Made by a program: the position numbers and the translations under genes
Source of the DNA: Periconia sp. R9002
Taxonomy: Eukaryota; Ascomycota; Dothideomycetes; Pleosporales; Periconiaceae
Length of the DNA stretch: 61,118 nt
Assembly: GCA_023627715.1 (NCBI GenBank)
Contig: JAMAHW010000136.1
Location: 1 to 61,118 of the forward strand
Reading direction: 5' to 3'
Part shown: one piece after another, positions 22,535 through 33,536 of the stretch
Position numbering within the stretch: position 1 is the stretch's first letter
Layout: each line of letters starts with the position of its first letter
Notes under the pieces: generated by a model
The model's input: only the letters and a program-made list of their open reading frames with translations
What the model was told of the DNA's origin: nothing
Database searches by the model: none

Positions 22535-23263
22535 TCACGTTTTCAATTTGTAGCTTACCCAGTCGTCATGCTTTGGAAAAGGTAGATCTGGTTTCGGTCG
22601 TTGTAAAAATCTGCATAGAGGATCCCATCCATCCCCTATACGATATTCGAGCACCTCGAACCCCACGGTTTCGTTCCTCACTCTTTGAAGGTAATTGTCA
22701 TAGAAGGATTCCCCATTTCGCGCAAAATCATCGTTCCAGCAGTAGCTGTGGTATCTTTCCGCCAATGGCCGCATAGGACTTGCTTTGTTGGCACCGGGGT
22801 CTGTGTGGGCATGGATGAGGGTGGCATTCATTGAATTCAACCAGGCATTTTTGTCACGTGTTAAGAGGATGACTCTCGCGTTGGGGTATATCTGGAGGAG
22901 CTCGGAAGAAAAGATTGTGGCAGGAAAGTCGGTGACGGCCTTCATCTCGTTAGTCCTATGAACAACGATATTCGGCACTTGGAAAGGCCCATACGTCGTA
23001 ATCGCGAAGGATGTCTCCGATCACACCGCCCTCAATCGTGCGAGAGGACTTGTATTTTGCGTCCAGTAGAGAGATCCACTTTTCTTCGTGCGTACATTTA
23101 CCCACTTCACGCATATGGTACACCTTGGGGTAGCCAAGTAGGTCAAGCGCGGCAGCAATGGCTATCAATCAATTAGCGATCATCCTTGGTATGACTTGAT
23201 CTTCGGCTATTTACATTGTGTGCCACTACGTGGGAGACCAAGGACGAGTACCTGAGGACCCAT
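22535..23263 (-). CDS. P-loop sulfotransferase-like protein
   Basis: Exons 23263-23215, 23161-22995 and 22939-22535 give 206 residues. The P-loop is VLGLPRSGTQS, interrupted by intron 1, followed by LDLLGYPKVYHMREVG, then AVTDFPATIF and VILLTRDKNAWLNSM, the signature order of the fungal Sulfotransfer_4 group. Intron 2 (55 bp) was chosen over a frameshift because it has a GACTAAC branch site and joins RDYD to AVTDFPA. The start may be the in-frame ATG at 23347. A GTAAGC near the end might add a short last exon. PAPS-dependent sulfation is possible, but many relatives have no proven activity. It is the closest downstream gene to the UstYa pair. Confidence 0.75.
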
Positions 23264-24760
23264 GTTTCGCGCTCTAATGAAAGTGAAACAGTTGAGTTGT
23301 TGTGATTTGAAAGGAATGATGATAGTTTGGTAGCTGGAATAGGCCATAGTTGCACTTAAATAGTGCTAGAAAGACCGGTAAAAATCTACCGAGTGTTTCC
23401 TGTCTCCAATGACGCTAGCCTGCGTTATCTAGATGTTCATTCTCGCAGTGCAAAAAAACAGGGGAAGGAGGAGGCGAGGCTAGTGCACTTTCGCACCCGC
23501 ATGCCTGTGAAGTGCTCAAGCTCTCCAACGCCAAGAAGCTACCACTTTTAGGCGTCGCTAAATGCTCGTCAACTCCGACTTTCTTATACAGGTAAGGTTA
23601 CAATTTGTTGATGCAGTCGTGCGATTTTCCAAAGTATACAGAACTTGACTAGACGAGCAATGACTGCGAGCTTCTTATCGAGCATTTTGTGGGTAGGATT
23701 TGCCGTCAATTAATCAGTATTGGAAGCTGACAACGCCGGACAAAGACGTCGGAAAGGCGTTGGGACTGCTTGTAACTTTATCTCTTTAGCGCCTTGGTAT
23801 GTCATTCGTATTAAAAACGCGAGATGACAGTCCCTCGCGGGATTAAGTCTCATAGAAACCCTAGTAACACTCGTAAGATTTGGGGGCCAGGCCCACAGAC
23901 ATGATATAACGCTCCGTTACTGTATGCAGTTTGTGGTCCAGCACACTATAATAGTTTAGTGGCCTAATAGGGGCCTAAGCCGTTATCTCGGTTCCCCGCA
24001 AGTGGGGAGGTGACATACCAGGAGAATATACGTATTGGGGGGCCTAAGAAGTTTAACGAATTAGAGATTCTGCAACATGTGTCTGTGTTATCTATATCCT
24101 TCCGCAATAGGCATGGAGAGCAGGTAACGCCTAGTACGCTAGCTACCCGATATGTACCTACCTAAGTATCCTACTGCCGTGCTACCTCCCTGTAGATCTA
24201 ATGTGTAAGGATCTGCGCTGTACATGTGTCACAGATTATTAATCACGCTACTGTTCCTCGGAATCTTGCTCTACTTGGGACCTAAGCTACGCCTAGGCGC
24301 GTTAATGACAGCACTGATGCTTGATTTTCGCCTTTCGCGCAAGGCGTAGGTAGTAATTAAGGCAGCCGGGGGAGCGATGGAAGATAGCGAAAAAGAGGAG
24401 GTGATAAATGTAAAGACAAGGAATGACGCAAATAGTGGAGTAGGAGGATTGGGGGTAGAGGAAGACCTATTTACAGACGAACTAAAGACGTCGTAGAGCT
24501 TTAGGAAAGCATTAATAGTTATTGTTGGATCTACAACTGTTGTTATCTTAGATAATTGAAAGTAGCCGAGAATTTGCTCTCTGCTATGGTACATAATACT
24601 ATTAGTGCCTTTTATATGTTATGGGACCAGCAGGGACCTCTGAAAAAAAGTTAAAAAGAGCTTTATATTACTATATAACTCTATGTTAGGGTCTATATTT
24701 TGCGTACACGTACTACTTTTTACACAATACAGGCACTATATCGTAAGTTCTAATATAGTT
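23264..24760. other. Intergenic, mixed composition, no intact gene
   Basis: About 1.5 kb without a recognisable gene. Near 24595-24760 the sequence turns AT-rich and RIP-like. A minus-strand open frame at 24271-24594 looks fortuitous. Confidence 0.5.
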
Positions 24761-24808
24761 AGGGCGACGTTGCTACGAAGTCGAATGTATGAATATTTCT
24801 CATCACTT
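24761..24808 (+). repeat. Dispersed roughly 48-bp repeat, copy B
   Basis: Same-orientation partner of 11526-11573. It abuts the 3' end of the SMP-30-like gene on one side and an AT-rich patch on the other. Confidence 0.6.
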
Positions 24809-24822
24809 CATTCACCATCTAT

Positions 24823-25806
24823 CTAGGCCATGTCAATAGCTACCACCATGCCCCCACTAGCAAACCCCACCCCACTCTCTGCATAACCCCCAAACATACA
24901 AGCATACACAACCCCGCGATCCCTCCACGACCTACCCAGCGTGACCGCCGTAACGCCTCTTACCCCCTCATTCGCCACAACCTCGACCTCGCCATCCCTA
25001 CCAACCCTCTCCACCACATCTGCCAACGGCCTCGCAACAAACACAGTTCCATCTTCCACAACCGCAACGTCATCCGGCGCACCGATCTCGGCAATCATCT
25101 CGTAAGAGCCGACTGCGGCGCCGCTGCTGGGGTCGACGCGCACGCGGAAGACGCCGAGCTGCGTATTCGTGTAGTACAGATTCGGGGCGACGTATTTGAT
25201 TCCATTCACGCCGATGGGCAAGGTAGCGCTCATATTCGGTGCGAGCGAGACGTCATCATGTACGACTTTGGACTCGCCGGTGGTGATATCAATAGAAATG
25301 ATAGTGCCGTCGAAAGAGTCGGCCGCAAGGACCGTCTCAGCGTTCAATGCAGCAATGCCATTGATGACCTTTGCGTCTTTAAGATCCACGACTTTGCGGA
25401 CTGTAGGTTTACCCATGTCGCACAACATGTTCAAGTCTAGTGTCCAGATGCTCGAGCTGCGCTGGGTAGCGCCGGTGGTGGTGCTGTAGAGACCCGTTGC
25501 TACGGCGTAAATATCTGGGGAGAGCTCTGTGATTCCGAAGACGGAGTCGGCGGAGGGGAAGGTGTGGAGGAGGGTCGAGTTTGTGGAGGTGTTGCTTTGG
25601 GCAACAAAGGGATCGATAAGATGGATGGAGGCGCCGCCGGTTGTGCTGCCGAGAACGCCGGTGAGGAGGCTGCCATTGCGGGTTGCGGCGATGTTTTCTA
25701 GCCAGGTTGGGTTGGGGAACGTGTGGATTAGGCGGGGTGGGGTGGTTGTTGCATTTGAGGTGAAGAGGAAGGTTTGGAGGAGGGCGAGGGGTTTGAGGTT
25801 GACCAT
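24823..25806 (-). CDS. SMP-30/gluconolactonase-like beta-propeller protein
   Basis: Single exon, 327 residues, with an N-terminal hydrophobic stretch that could be a signal peptide (LKPLALLQTFLFTSNA). Typical blade sequences are FPNPTWLENIAATRNGSLL, VFGITELSPDIYAVATG, INGIAALNAETVLAADSFDG, GVNGIKYVAPNLYYTNT and IGAPDDVAVVEDGTVFVA, a six-bladed fold. Relatives include lactonases and, in some fungal clusters, hetero-Diels-Alderase-type enzymes; the sequence alone does not decide. Position next to the candidate RiPP genes and two transporters makes a metabolic role likely. Confidence 0.8.
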   Translation of the reverse strand: MVNLKPLALLQTFLFTSNATTTPPRLIHTFPNPTWLENIAATRNGSLLTGVLGSTTGGASIHLIDPFVAQSNTSTNSTLLHTFPSADSVFGITELSPDIYAVATGLYSTTTGATQRSSSIWTLDLNMLCDMGKPTVRKVVDLKDAKVINGIAALNAETVLAADSFDGTIISIDITTGESKVVHDDVSLAPNMSATLPIGVNGIKYVAPNLYYTNTQLGVFRVRVDPSSGAAVGSYEMIAEIGAPDDVAVVEDGTVFVARPLADVVERVGRDGEVEVVANEGVRGVTAVTLGRSWRDRGVVYACMFGGYAESGVGFASGGMVVAIDMA

Positions 25807-26743
25807 TTTGAGTACTGAACCTGAGGTGGGAGTGGTAGCTTGCTGGTGTGGTGAATGGGAAAGTGGATTGTTGGTGTTGTGAGATGATGTTTTTGCATCA
25901 TGCTGTGTACCCTACGGTTCTTATACGTCTGCATCTCAAGGTCTTGCTTGTCGCTCTCCGCGTACACAGCTACCACGTTGTGATCGATTCCAACCACAAT
26001 TGTACTTACCAGCTTAGAAATCCCATATGTTTGTCAGCCTCATCTCCGAATTTGTCTAGCTGAAAACCTCCTTGCACACCAGCTTTGCGTCTGATGTAAC
26101 CGGATTCGGGAATATATTCTAGCGCGAGGCGGTATGACACGCACCTTTCTGGTTTTTTGAAGCAAAGGCCTCTAGAGGAAGGATTGCGGGACATCGATGA
26201 ATAATATGTAAGATAGAGGTACGAATGGATGAAGGGAGTGGATTAGGAACGAATTGCTAACCGCATATGGCAATTTTGTCTAGCGGGCTGGCACGATTAC
26301 GAGGGTGACCATAACCTCGTACCTTTAACAGACCCACCTAAGTACCAACAACATCATCGCTTAAACACTGTGCAGCGTACAACGAGAAGAGAGACAACGC
26401 GATTTTAGCTTTCGTTCCATATGAACTAGTCATTCTTCGCAACTAAAGTAGCGACCCCAATCCAGCTGCAGCATCCTGCACTCGGTAGCAGAGGACTCTC
26501 TCGCACATGTATTCTACTTTAGAGTACAACTTGAAATCAACTCATCGAGACACACCACCAACGGAAAATGCACTGCATGTCTAGGTAGTGATAGAACGCA
26601 CCCACTACTGCTCCGTTATCGAAAAGCCACTCCGCCGCCGATAAAACCAGAAGAATGGCATCCTTTGGAAGGTCACCAATATTCTTGACATGCTATGTAT
26701 TCCAGATTACACCCAACCATTCGTGAGCTATTGTAACTCATGC
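25807..26743. other. Intergenic, no gene seen
   Basis: 5' flank of the propeller gene and 3' flank of the transporter. No conserved frame. Confidence 0.5.
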
Positions 26744-28179
26744 TTAGTATTTGGCCATAAAGTTACTTCCTACCTTAGTTACTCGAATCGCAATAAAACT
26801 GATTAGAGCAAGGGCATAACAGAGACCGCAGAACAACGCTCCAGCCCAGTAAATCTGGTTCGATCCGATAATTGCTCCGGCAATAGGAACACTCACGAGC
26901 GTACCCAAACCCACAACAGCGTAGCAGATGCCGTAATACTCTCCATATTTCCTCGTATCGCAGAGCTTGGACAAGCAAACCGGGGCCAGCGAGATGTTGC
27001 TGCCAGAAGCTATACCCATCAATACGGCATATGCGACTGTGAGGCCGTAGATAGACTGTGAGTGACCCAATCTATCTGTCATCGAGGCGCCATCGTTTGA
27101 AAAGGCGGCTGCAGGGAGCCACAGACCAAGTGAAAGGGTTGAACAGAAGAAAGTCATAATGATCATAACATTGTATGCTCCAAACTTATCTGCGAGCCAC
27201 CCTGAGACCCACCGACCAACAGTAGAAGTCGAGTTATAGATTGCTATAACTTGGTAAGCAAAGGTCGGGCTGAAAGCGCCAGAGGTGACGCAGAAGCTGG
27301 TAAGGTAGGTGACGGGGACAAAGAGACCCCATTCGAGGAAGAAAGCACCAAAAGTGACAATGACAAAGTCCTTTTGCTTGAAAGTCCGTGGATTGGGCAG
27401 CGAGAAAATTTTCGCTTTGGCGGGCGACTTGAAACGGACGCGAATCAGAAGGTTGGCGAGAGTGAGCAGGATGAGGAACACGAAGCCTTGGATCCTGGTC
27501 GCCCAGCCCCAGCCTTTTGGGAAAAGAGCTTCGAGCATCAGTGGGAAGACGATACCACCAACGGACCCCCCTGTGCAGGCGATACCCGTAGCATAGCCGC
27601 GTTTGGTCATGAAGAAATGCCCAATAGCTGTAGTGGCTGGAGTGACGATCAAAGATGTTCCAACTCCGCCAAAAATACCAAATACGATCAGGAATTGATA
27701 GTAATCTAAGAAAAAGGTCAGTAGGTGAACAGCTGTCTTGGAAATTCCGCTAGTCACCTGTACAAACTCCCATGAGCATAATACTCAGCATCATTAAAGC
27801 GCTCCCGACAAGAACCAGAACTCTGGATCCGTGTGCATCGAAGATCGGTCCCACGAAAATGCCACAAAGGAAGGTTAGGGATATGTATATGCTGAAGATC
27901 CATCCAGTAGAACTGTCGCTGTAGTCGCGTAATTGATGTGTGGAGAGATATGCCTGGTAAGTGCTGATGCTGTTCATGTAACCATAGCAAGATAACCTGG
28001 TAAGAGACTAGTCAGTGAGATGAAAGCAATTAGAGCCGATCAACAAATAGCACTTACATTCCGCAGAACGAACCCAATGTGACACGCCACGCTTCTAGAC
28101 CTCCCTCTGGGTAAGAGGTTTCTTCCTCGTCGCTAGGATTCGAAACCTCCTTTGGTTCCGTTCTCCCTTTCTCTAGCAT
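26744..28179 (-). CDS. MFS transporter, monocarboxylate-permease-like
   Basis: Exons 28179-28058, 27996-27758 and 27705-26744 give 440 residues. After a short acidic tail comes the family signature YPEGGLEAWRVTLGSFCGM, then YMNSISTYQAYLSTHQLRDY and WIFSIYISLTFLCGIFVGPI. About twelve membrane segments follow, with GFGGVGTSL-like and GRWVSGWLADKFG (motif A-like) loops. The frame is open 36 codons further upstream but has no ATG there, so 28179 is the start. It could export a cluster product or import a carboxylate. Divergent from the next MFS gene. Confidence 0.85.
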
Positions 28180-28867
28180 CTCATCTGCATGTGGGGTTAC
28201 TATGCCTAATCCGCACGACTCTGCCGCGGAGTAAACCTCGGGCGACGAAACTATAGTCCGGGAAGTTGTTTTGGGACGTGTCTTCACAACGAAAGTATCA
28301 AAGTAGACAAGGTATCAACAGCTGCATATGAGAAACTGTGTTAATTATCCTACCAGTAGACATACGGATTTATATGCATGCAGTTTACATGACTCATACA
28401 ACGGTCACTCATGTAAACACTCCACCATAGTCCCTGTCCCGCATACCGGAGTGATCCGCTGGGAGGGTATCGGAGTGATCTGCTGGGAGAAAAAGGAACA
28501 TTGTTGCTCAATGAGTGTTCCGAAACACCATTGAGCCAAGGGAATGCTTCGCAATGCCCAGCCTGGCACACCATACCCAGTGCCAAAGCAAAGGCGGGCC
28601 AATGATAGCCTTTGATCGCATGGTATTTATTCCATAACTAGTTCATGAATGGTTAGCGCAAGCGGAGTTTGGGTCACAGCCCGTAGGTAGCTCTCGCGCG
28701 ACAATGATCTCCGGAAAATAAAGCGGCTCGGTAGTTAGGCAACACTCCGACAAAATCAAGGGAACATTTAATATTTTACGCACAACCCTCTCTCGCAGGA
28801 GATACTCGAAATTCTGCCCATATCTGAGTAAACGTTACACCGACTACATCTAACGTCGAAATTCCAT
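28180..28867. promoter_or_regulatory. Divergent promoter region of two MFS genes
   Basis: About 690 bp lies between opposite start codons. It includes two near-copies of a short phrase containing gggagggtatcggagtgatc/gctggga around 28450-28490. No known site is assigned. Confidence 0.4.
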
Positions 28868-30737
28868 ATGTCTATCAAAGGCGACTTGTCCTTGCCAGAT
28901 CACACTCCAATAATGACTAGCGACACACTAGCTATCCAGCGGCAGGTCATCGCCGCCTCCAACGAAGAATCCCCCACTGTGCCATTAACCGACTCGTCGG
29001 AAAACCCACCGGACACAGACCATTTCTCTTCTGAAGCACTTAGTCGCAAGGTCGTCCTTTCCACTAGCAAGACCATCGTTGTAGTCACGCAGCTGGTTGG
29101 AGTGCAGCTCTTCACCAGCTTCTGCAATGGTATTATCGTTGTCGGTCTGCCCAGTATTAGCATGGCCTTGCACATCGACGCTGGCCTTCTCCTTTGGCCG
29201 ACTTCGGTCTTCTATTTGACCGCTGGATCATGCCTGATGTTGGCTGGCTCTGTTGCCGATGTCATTGGCTGCCGAATCATCATCATGGCTGCAAATGTAT
29301 TGTTGGTCGTAACTGCCATCGGCTGCGGCCTTTCCAAGACGGGGGGCGCGCTCATAGCCTTTCGCGCCCTTCAAGGGGTCGTGAACGCCATGGTTGTTCC
29401 TGCTTCTGTGTCAATCGTTTCAACAAGTGTCGAGTTTGGACGGCCTCGCAACCTCTCCTTTGCTTGTCTGGGATTTTCTGGACCCCTTGGCTTTTTGTTA
29501 GGCTTGGTACTAGGCGGTATTATGATAGACCAGGTGGGATTCCCGCCAGCGTTCTATCTCGCTGCTGGTGTGAGTTTCGCCCTGGGGGTGTGTGGTCTAT
29601 GGGTGCTGCCAGCAGATTCACAGGCCAATACATCGTGGAGAATACTGGGCAGGAGACTGATCCACGACATAGACTGGGTCGGCACCCTCATTGTCAGTGC
29701 TGGACTAGCAATGGTGTCCTATGTCTTGGCGTAAGGCTGCCTCTTACTCCCTTAAAATGAACATGGGAGACTGAAAATGACATTCTAGGATGCTATCGGC
29801 CGACATCCACAATATTCGCAAAGCTCCTCAAATAGTGCTGCTCGCCATTGGAATCCTCTCGGTGCCCATGTTCACCTATTGGATGCACTTCCGGGTGAAG
29901 CACAATCGCCCTGCCCTGATTCCGAATCACGTCTGGCGGAATATTACATTTACAAGCATATGCATTATGATTCTTTTTATAAGTGCCGCCAGTAATAGCA
30001 TGGAGCTGTATAGCAGTTTGTTGTGAGCTTCCTAGGCCTTGAGCGTCTTTGCGACTCCTCGCTAACCAGTTTATTAGCTTCCAAGAAATTCAAGGCGCTT
30101 CAGCCTTGGGTGCGTCGTTGCGTATCCTTCCAGCTCTTGTGACCGCCGTCGTGATCAATGTGTCAACTGGTTTCTTCGTTAATCGCATGCCCGTCATCTT
30201 AGTAGTACTTGTCGCCGCAATCCTATCTGCCATATCGCCGCTACTCATGGCTGTCATTAATACTGACTGGCCCTACTGGTATATGGCTTTTATTGCACAG
30301 GTATGTGCCGCACTTACCTTGAAAAAGCCAATGGAACTCGCTACACCGTGAAATACATGTCTTAGATCTTTTGATAAATAAGCCAATCTTCGCTCACTCT
30401 TTCCTATTAGGTCCTCCAGCCTATATGTCCCGATGTTCTATTCACAGTCGGAATCTTGATCATCTCAGCGGTCTTCCCTAACAAAACACAAGCTCTTGGC
30501 GGAGCAGTCTTCAACACTTGCTCTCAGCTTGGTACTTCAATCGGATTGACCATCACATCAGTAATTTCGCATTCCACTACAGCCCAATCAGGTTACACGG
30601 ACAAATCATCCTCAGCAGCGCTACTGGAAGGTTATCGCGCGACCTTTTGGGCATTGTTTGCGTGGACCGTCATTGTCGTCCTCGTGGGCGCCAGTGGTCT
30701 GCGAACGCTTGGAAAAATTGGTATAAAGCAGGAGTAA
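28868..30737 (+). CDS. MFS efflux transporter (DHA2-like)
   Basis: Exons 28868-29730, 29789-30022, 30078-30300 and 30411-30737 give 548 residues. A hydrophilic N-terminus of about 60 residues is followed by roughly 13-14 membrane spans. Motif A-like GSVADVIGCRIIIMAANVL and the antiporter motif C region FSGPLGFLLGLVLGGIM are visible, as is a C-terminal LTITSVISHSTT segment. Size and motifs fit 14-span drug:H+ antiporters, often self-protection pumps of metabolite clusters. The start may be the in-frame ATG at 28913. Confidence 0.87.
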
Positions 30738-31076
30738 GATACGGACACCTTTAGAGCCTTTACTGTGAAATTCTCACCGAGAAATCCAAAGCCCCGCAAA
30801 TGAACATCGCATTCCAATATGTAGATCATAACTTCACAAACTCTGTACATAATGCGCACAGTTTTTGATACCTCTGATATTTGATTCAAGGACTTATATC
30901 CTCCGCGGGCTCCAGACTGCAAGGTGACGCTTCACTTATGAGGCACTTACCGTGAATACCTGTGGATTTTCCCTTAAAGCTACATATTTAATTTCGAGGA
31001 TGATCCAAATCCGTCTACACCTCAGCTCTCTGAAGTGTTAGTAGCCAATAGCCCCGCTTAGTATCGGTCATCAGAT

Positions 31077-32260
31077 ATGAGTCAGCTCTTAAAGAAGGGT
31101 ATCATCGAACATTTCTCGACTCTTGACCAGACATACCAACTCGCTTCAACCCCAGAACTGCGATTGACCGTTTTCACCGCAGCGGGCAAAAACTTGTTGA
31201 AAGATATTGACCCATTCAGTGGCGGCTACGATGACATGGATGGGAAAGGGAATTGGTGGATTCTAAGCAGCCGATCGCGCTTCGTCACATCTGATGAAAA
31301 GTCAGAACTACTTGCAGCTAGATCACAGTTTTACATACCAACTGTCACAATTGACCGCTTCGGCGATGCGTTCCAAACCACGTCGATGAGACTCGAATGT
31401 TCATCGCCGGCACATCTGGCCCAGTCGGTAACCAAACCATCAGCCAATACAGTTACATCGATCTTCGGCCAATGGTACAAATTGATTAGAACCAAGACTA
31501 CACCCAAATTACGTGCGACAATTCCGGCATTGCAGTAGGCGCAGCATCCTGTGGAAAACAGGGCGAAGGCTTCGGAGGTACATTGGACAATTCCCAGGCT
31601 ATTTTTGACGCAAATCAGATTGCATTATTGATTGAATGCCCCTTTGAAGGGGCGACCAAGCTCCCTGGGTTTTCAGGATGTCGTTCCGTCTATAACCGGC
31701 AGGCCCGTCGTCTGAGCTCAAACTTACGGCTACCCGCATTTTATGCTCACTTGAAACGAAATACCTTCGCCTCTAACCGCAACAGAGCTCCTGAAATATA
31801 TATCCGCATTACTTACTTTAGACGAGCGAGGCAACCCCATTCAAACAGTTTATCTTCACTTCCTGGAACCGGAGCCTCTCTGGCTGGTTGAAGACTGGAG
31901 CATTTATGACAATACTGGACTAGCCTGTTTGCGTGCGCCTCATTTTACAGATAATCATGTGTTTTGTCCCCGATTTCAAGGTGCATCTATGCTATTGCCA
32001 TGCACCAACATATTTGTAGATGTCGTGGGTAGAACTGTTGTCGTTCTGCATCCTGACCAAACGAGGGAGAAAACTGTTGTCCAAACTTCGTCGACTACGA
32101 ATTTCGACGCTAGAGATACAGTACTAGTATCGAAATCTCGCTCTATCTCCCATCTTGGTACACAAAGCATCAGGTTTGCAGCGCTTCTGAAAAGGCTATT
32201 GCAGAAAAATCGAAGGCATATAGTAACACACCGGATGTTGAGCATCCCGATCCCCTAGGC
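31077..32260 (+). pseudogene. Relic of a Tc-toxin B/C-like (SpvB/TcdB-type) protein
   Basis: The first frame (31077-31538) carries features of the propeller/midsection of bacterial and fungal toxin-complex B subunits: GGYDDMDGKGNWWI followed by FYIPTVTIDRFGD. Matching sequence continues in other frames (for example GIAVGAASCGKQGEG near 31520-31570). Several stops and frame changes lie between, and no start-to-stop frame exists. Only a central piece of a normally very large gene remains, so it is non-functional. It lies between an MFS transporter and a chloroperoxidase. Family call is by motif resemblance. Confidence 0.6.
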
Positions 32261-32450
32261 AGGGCTATGTTCGGGGTGACAGTCGCCAATTCTGACATCG
32301 TGAACTTAAAACGAGGTGAGAGGGAGCGATATTTATATGAAAACTACAATATTAATCTACAGCATCCTGTGTGTTCGTAATCCCTTATTCTTATCGCCGC
32401 CTTCTATGCCGCGGGTGTGTCCTTTGCCAGTAAAAACAATCGTGAAGCGT

Positions 32451-33536
32451 CTACCTCACCCGCATGCCCGTATGCAAGTCGGCTTTCCGCCTTACCACGT
32501 CCTTCTCCTGTTCCAGAAGTTCAGTCGCATTGACCACGCGATCCATGAACCCAAACAAATCATCCTCTGTGACCTGCGTGCTCGGCGTCTTCCACCCCAT
32601 TTTGACCGGCAAGCGCTCATGCTCTGTACACTGCGTTAGTATGACCGCATAACCGCCCACACTAGCCTCTCGATTCCCCCATATTGCTGTAGATATTTGA
32701 AAGGTATCGAAAACGCACTCACCAAATAGATATTCCACCAACTCCCTCCTCACTGTCCCCCCAACCCGATCCCCAAGGATAATAATATAGGCTGCCGTCT
32801 CACCAACACTAAACGCCGCTCCTAGATCGCTCAGCGAAAACGCGGGGTTTGTCGCTTTTGACGTTTTCAAGCGTGCTAGCCGGGCAGCAGCCGCTTGCGT
32901 GATGTTGATCGTAGGATCGGTCCAGTAGGACCGCGTTTCGGCAAAAACGCTCGCGTTGAAGCTGTACGGGTCGTGCGTGAAGTAGTAGTCAGAGCGACTG
33001 ACCACATTACGGATTAGCACGGCTCAGCTCATACTCCTCCCAAGACACCATGTAACCATCCAGTGCGTGGGCACTGGGAGATGAGGGCATGGAGGTTGGT
33101 GGATTGAGATTTATGCGTACCTCAGACTAGCATCATGCTCCAGGATATTATGCCTCCCCAAGTCTTTCAGACTAAATGTGGTAGCATTCGGCTCGGTCGC
33201 CGTCGTAATGGCCTCTTCGAAAAGGAATTGAGAGAGCGATTCATTGATGTTGAGCGCGGTACGCAGGGCATATTTGACGCGGTCTACGGTGATGGATTTG
33301 CCGGAATGCGGAAGGAAGTTGTGGTTTGCAAGGGTGTTGAGCATGGGGCAGGGTGCGCGGACTGTGAGGGTCGTCAGCACATCTTCGGTAGCTCTGTGAT
33401 AGGAGAATATTGAGATAGGAACTGTTTGACAAAAGTACATACAGTCATTAGGCCCAGCTGGATGCCATTCGTGGAACGACCCTTGGGCTACCACGAGCGC
33501 AACGCCTGTCAGTCCAATGATGATGCAGTTTTTCAT
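32451..33536 (-). CDS. Secreted chloroperoxidase / unspecific peroxygenase-like heme-thiolate enzyme
   Basis: Exons 33536-33443, 33361-33121, 32997-32723 and 32623-32451 give 260 residues; introns are 81, 123 and 99 bp. A signal peptide (MKNCIIIGLTGVALVVAQG) precedes FHEWHP and the heme-ligand motif RAPCPMLNTLANHNFLPHSG with Cys36. EHDASLSRSDYYF gives the Glu-His-Asp motif, and VEYLFEHERLPVKMGW is the conserved C-terminal motif. The length fits the short group of the family. It uses H2O2 for halogenation or oxygen transfer; substrate unknown. Confidence 0.9.

Noticed and set aside
22940..22994. Apparent frameshift in the sulfotransferase-like gene
   Set aside because: A normal 55-bp intron with a GACTAAC branch site joins the two frames.
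24271..24594. Minus-strand 107-residue open frame as a gene
   Set aside because: No family, no splice context, and it lies in decayed repeat-like sequence.
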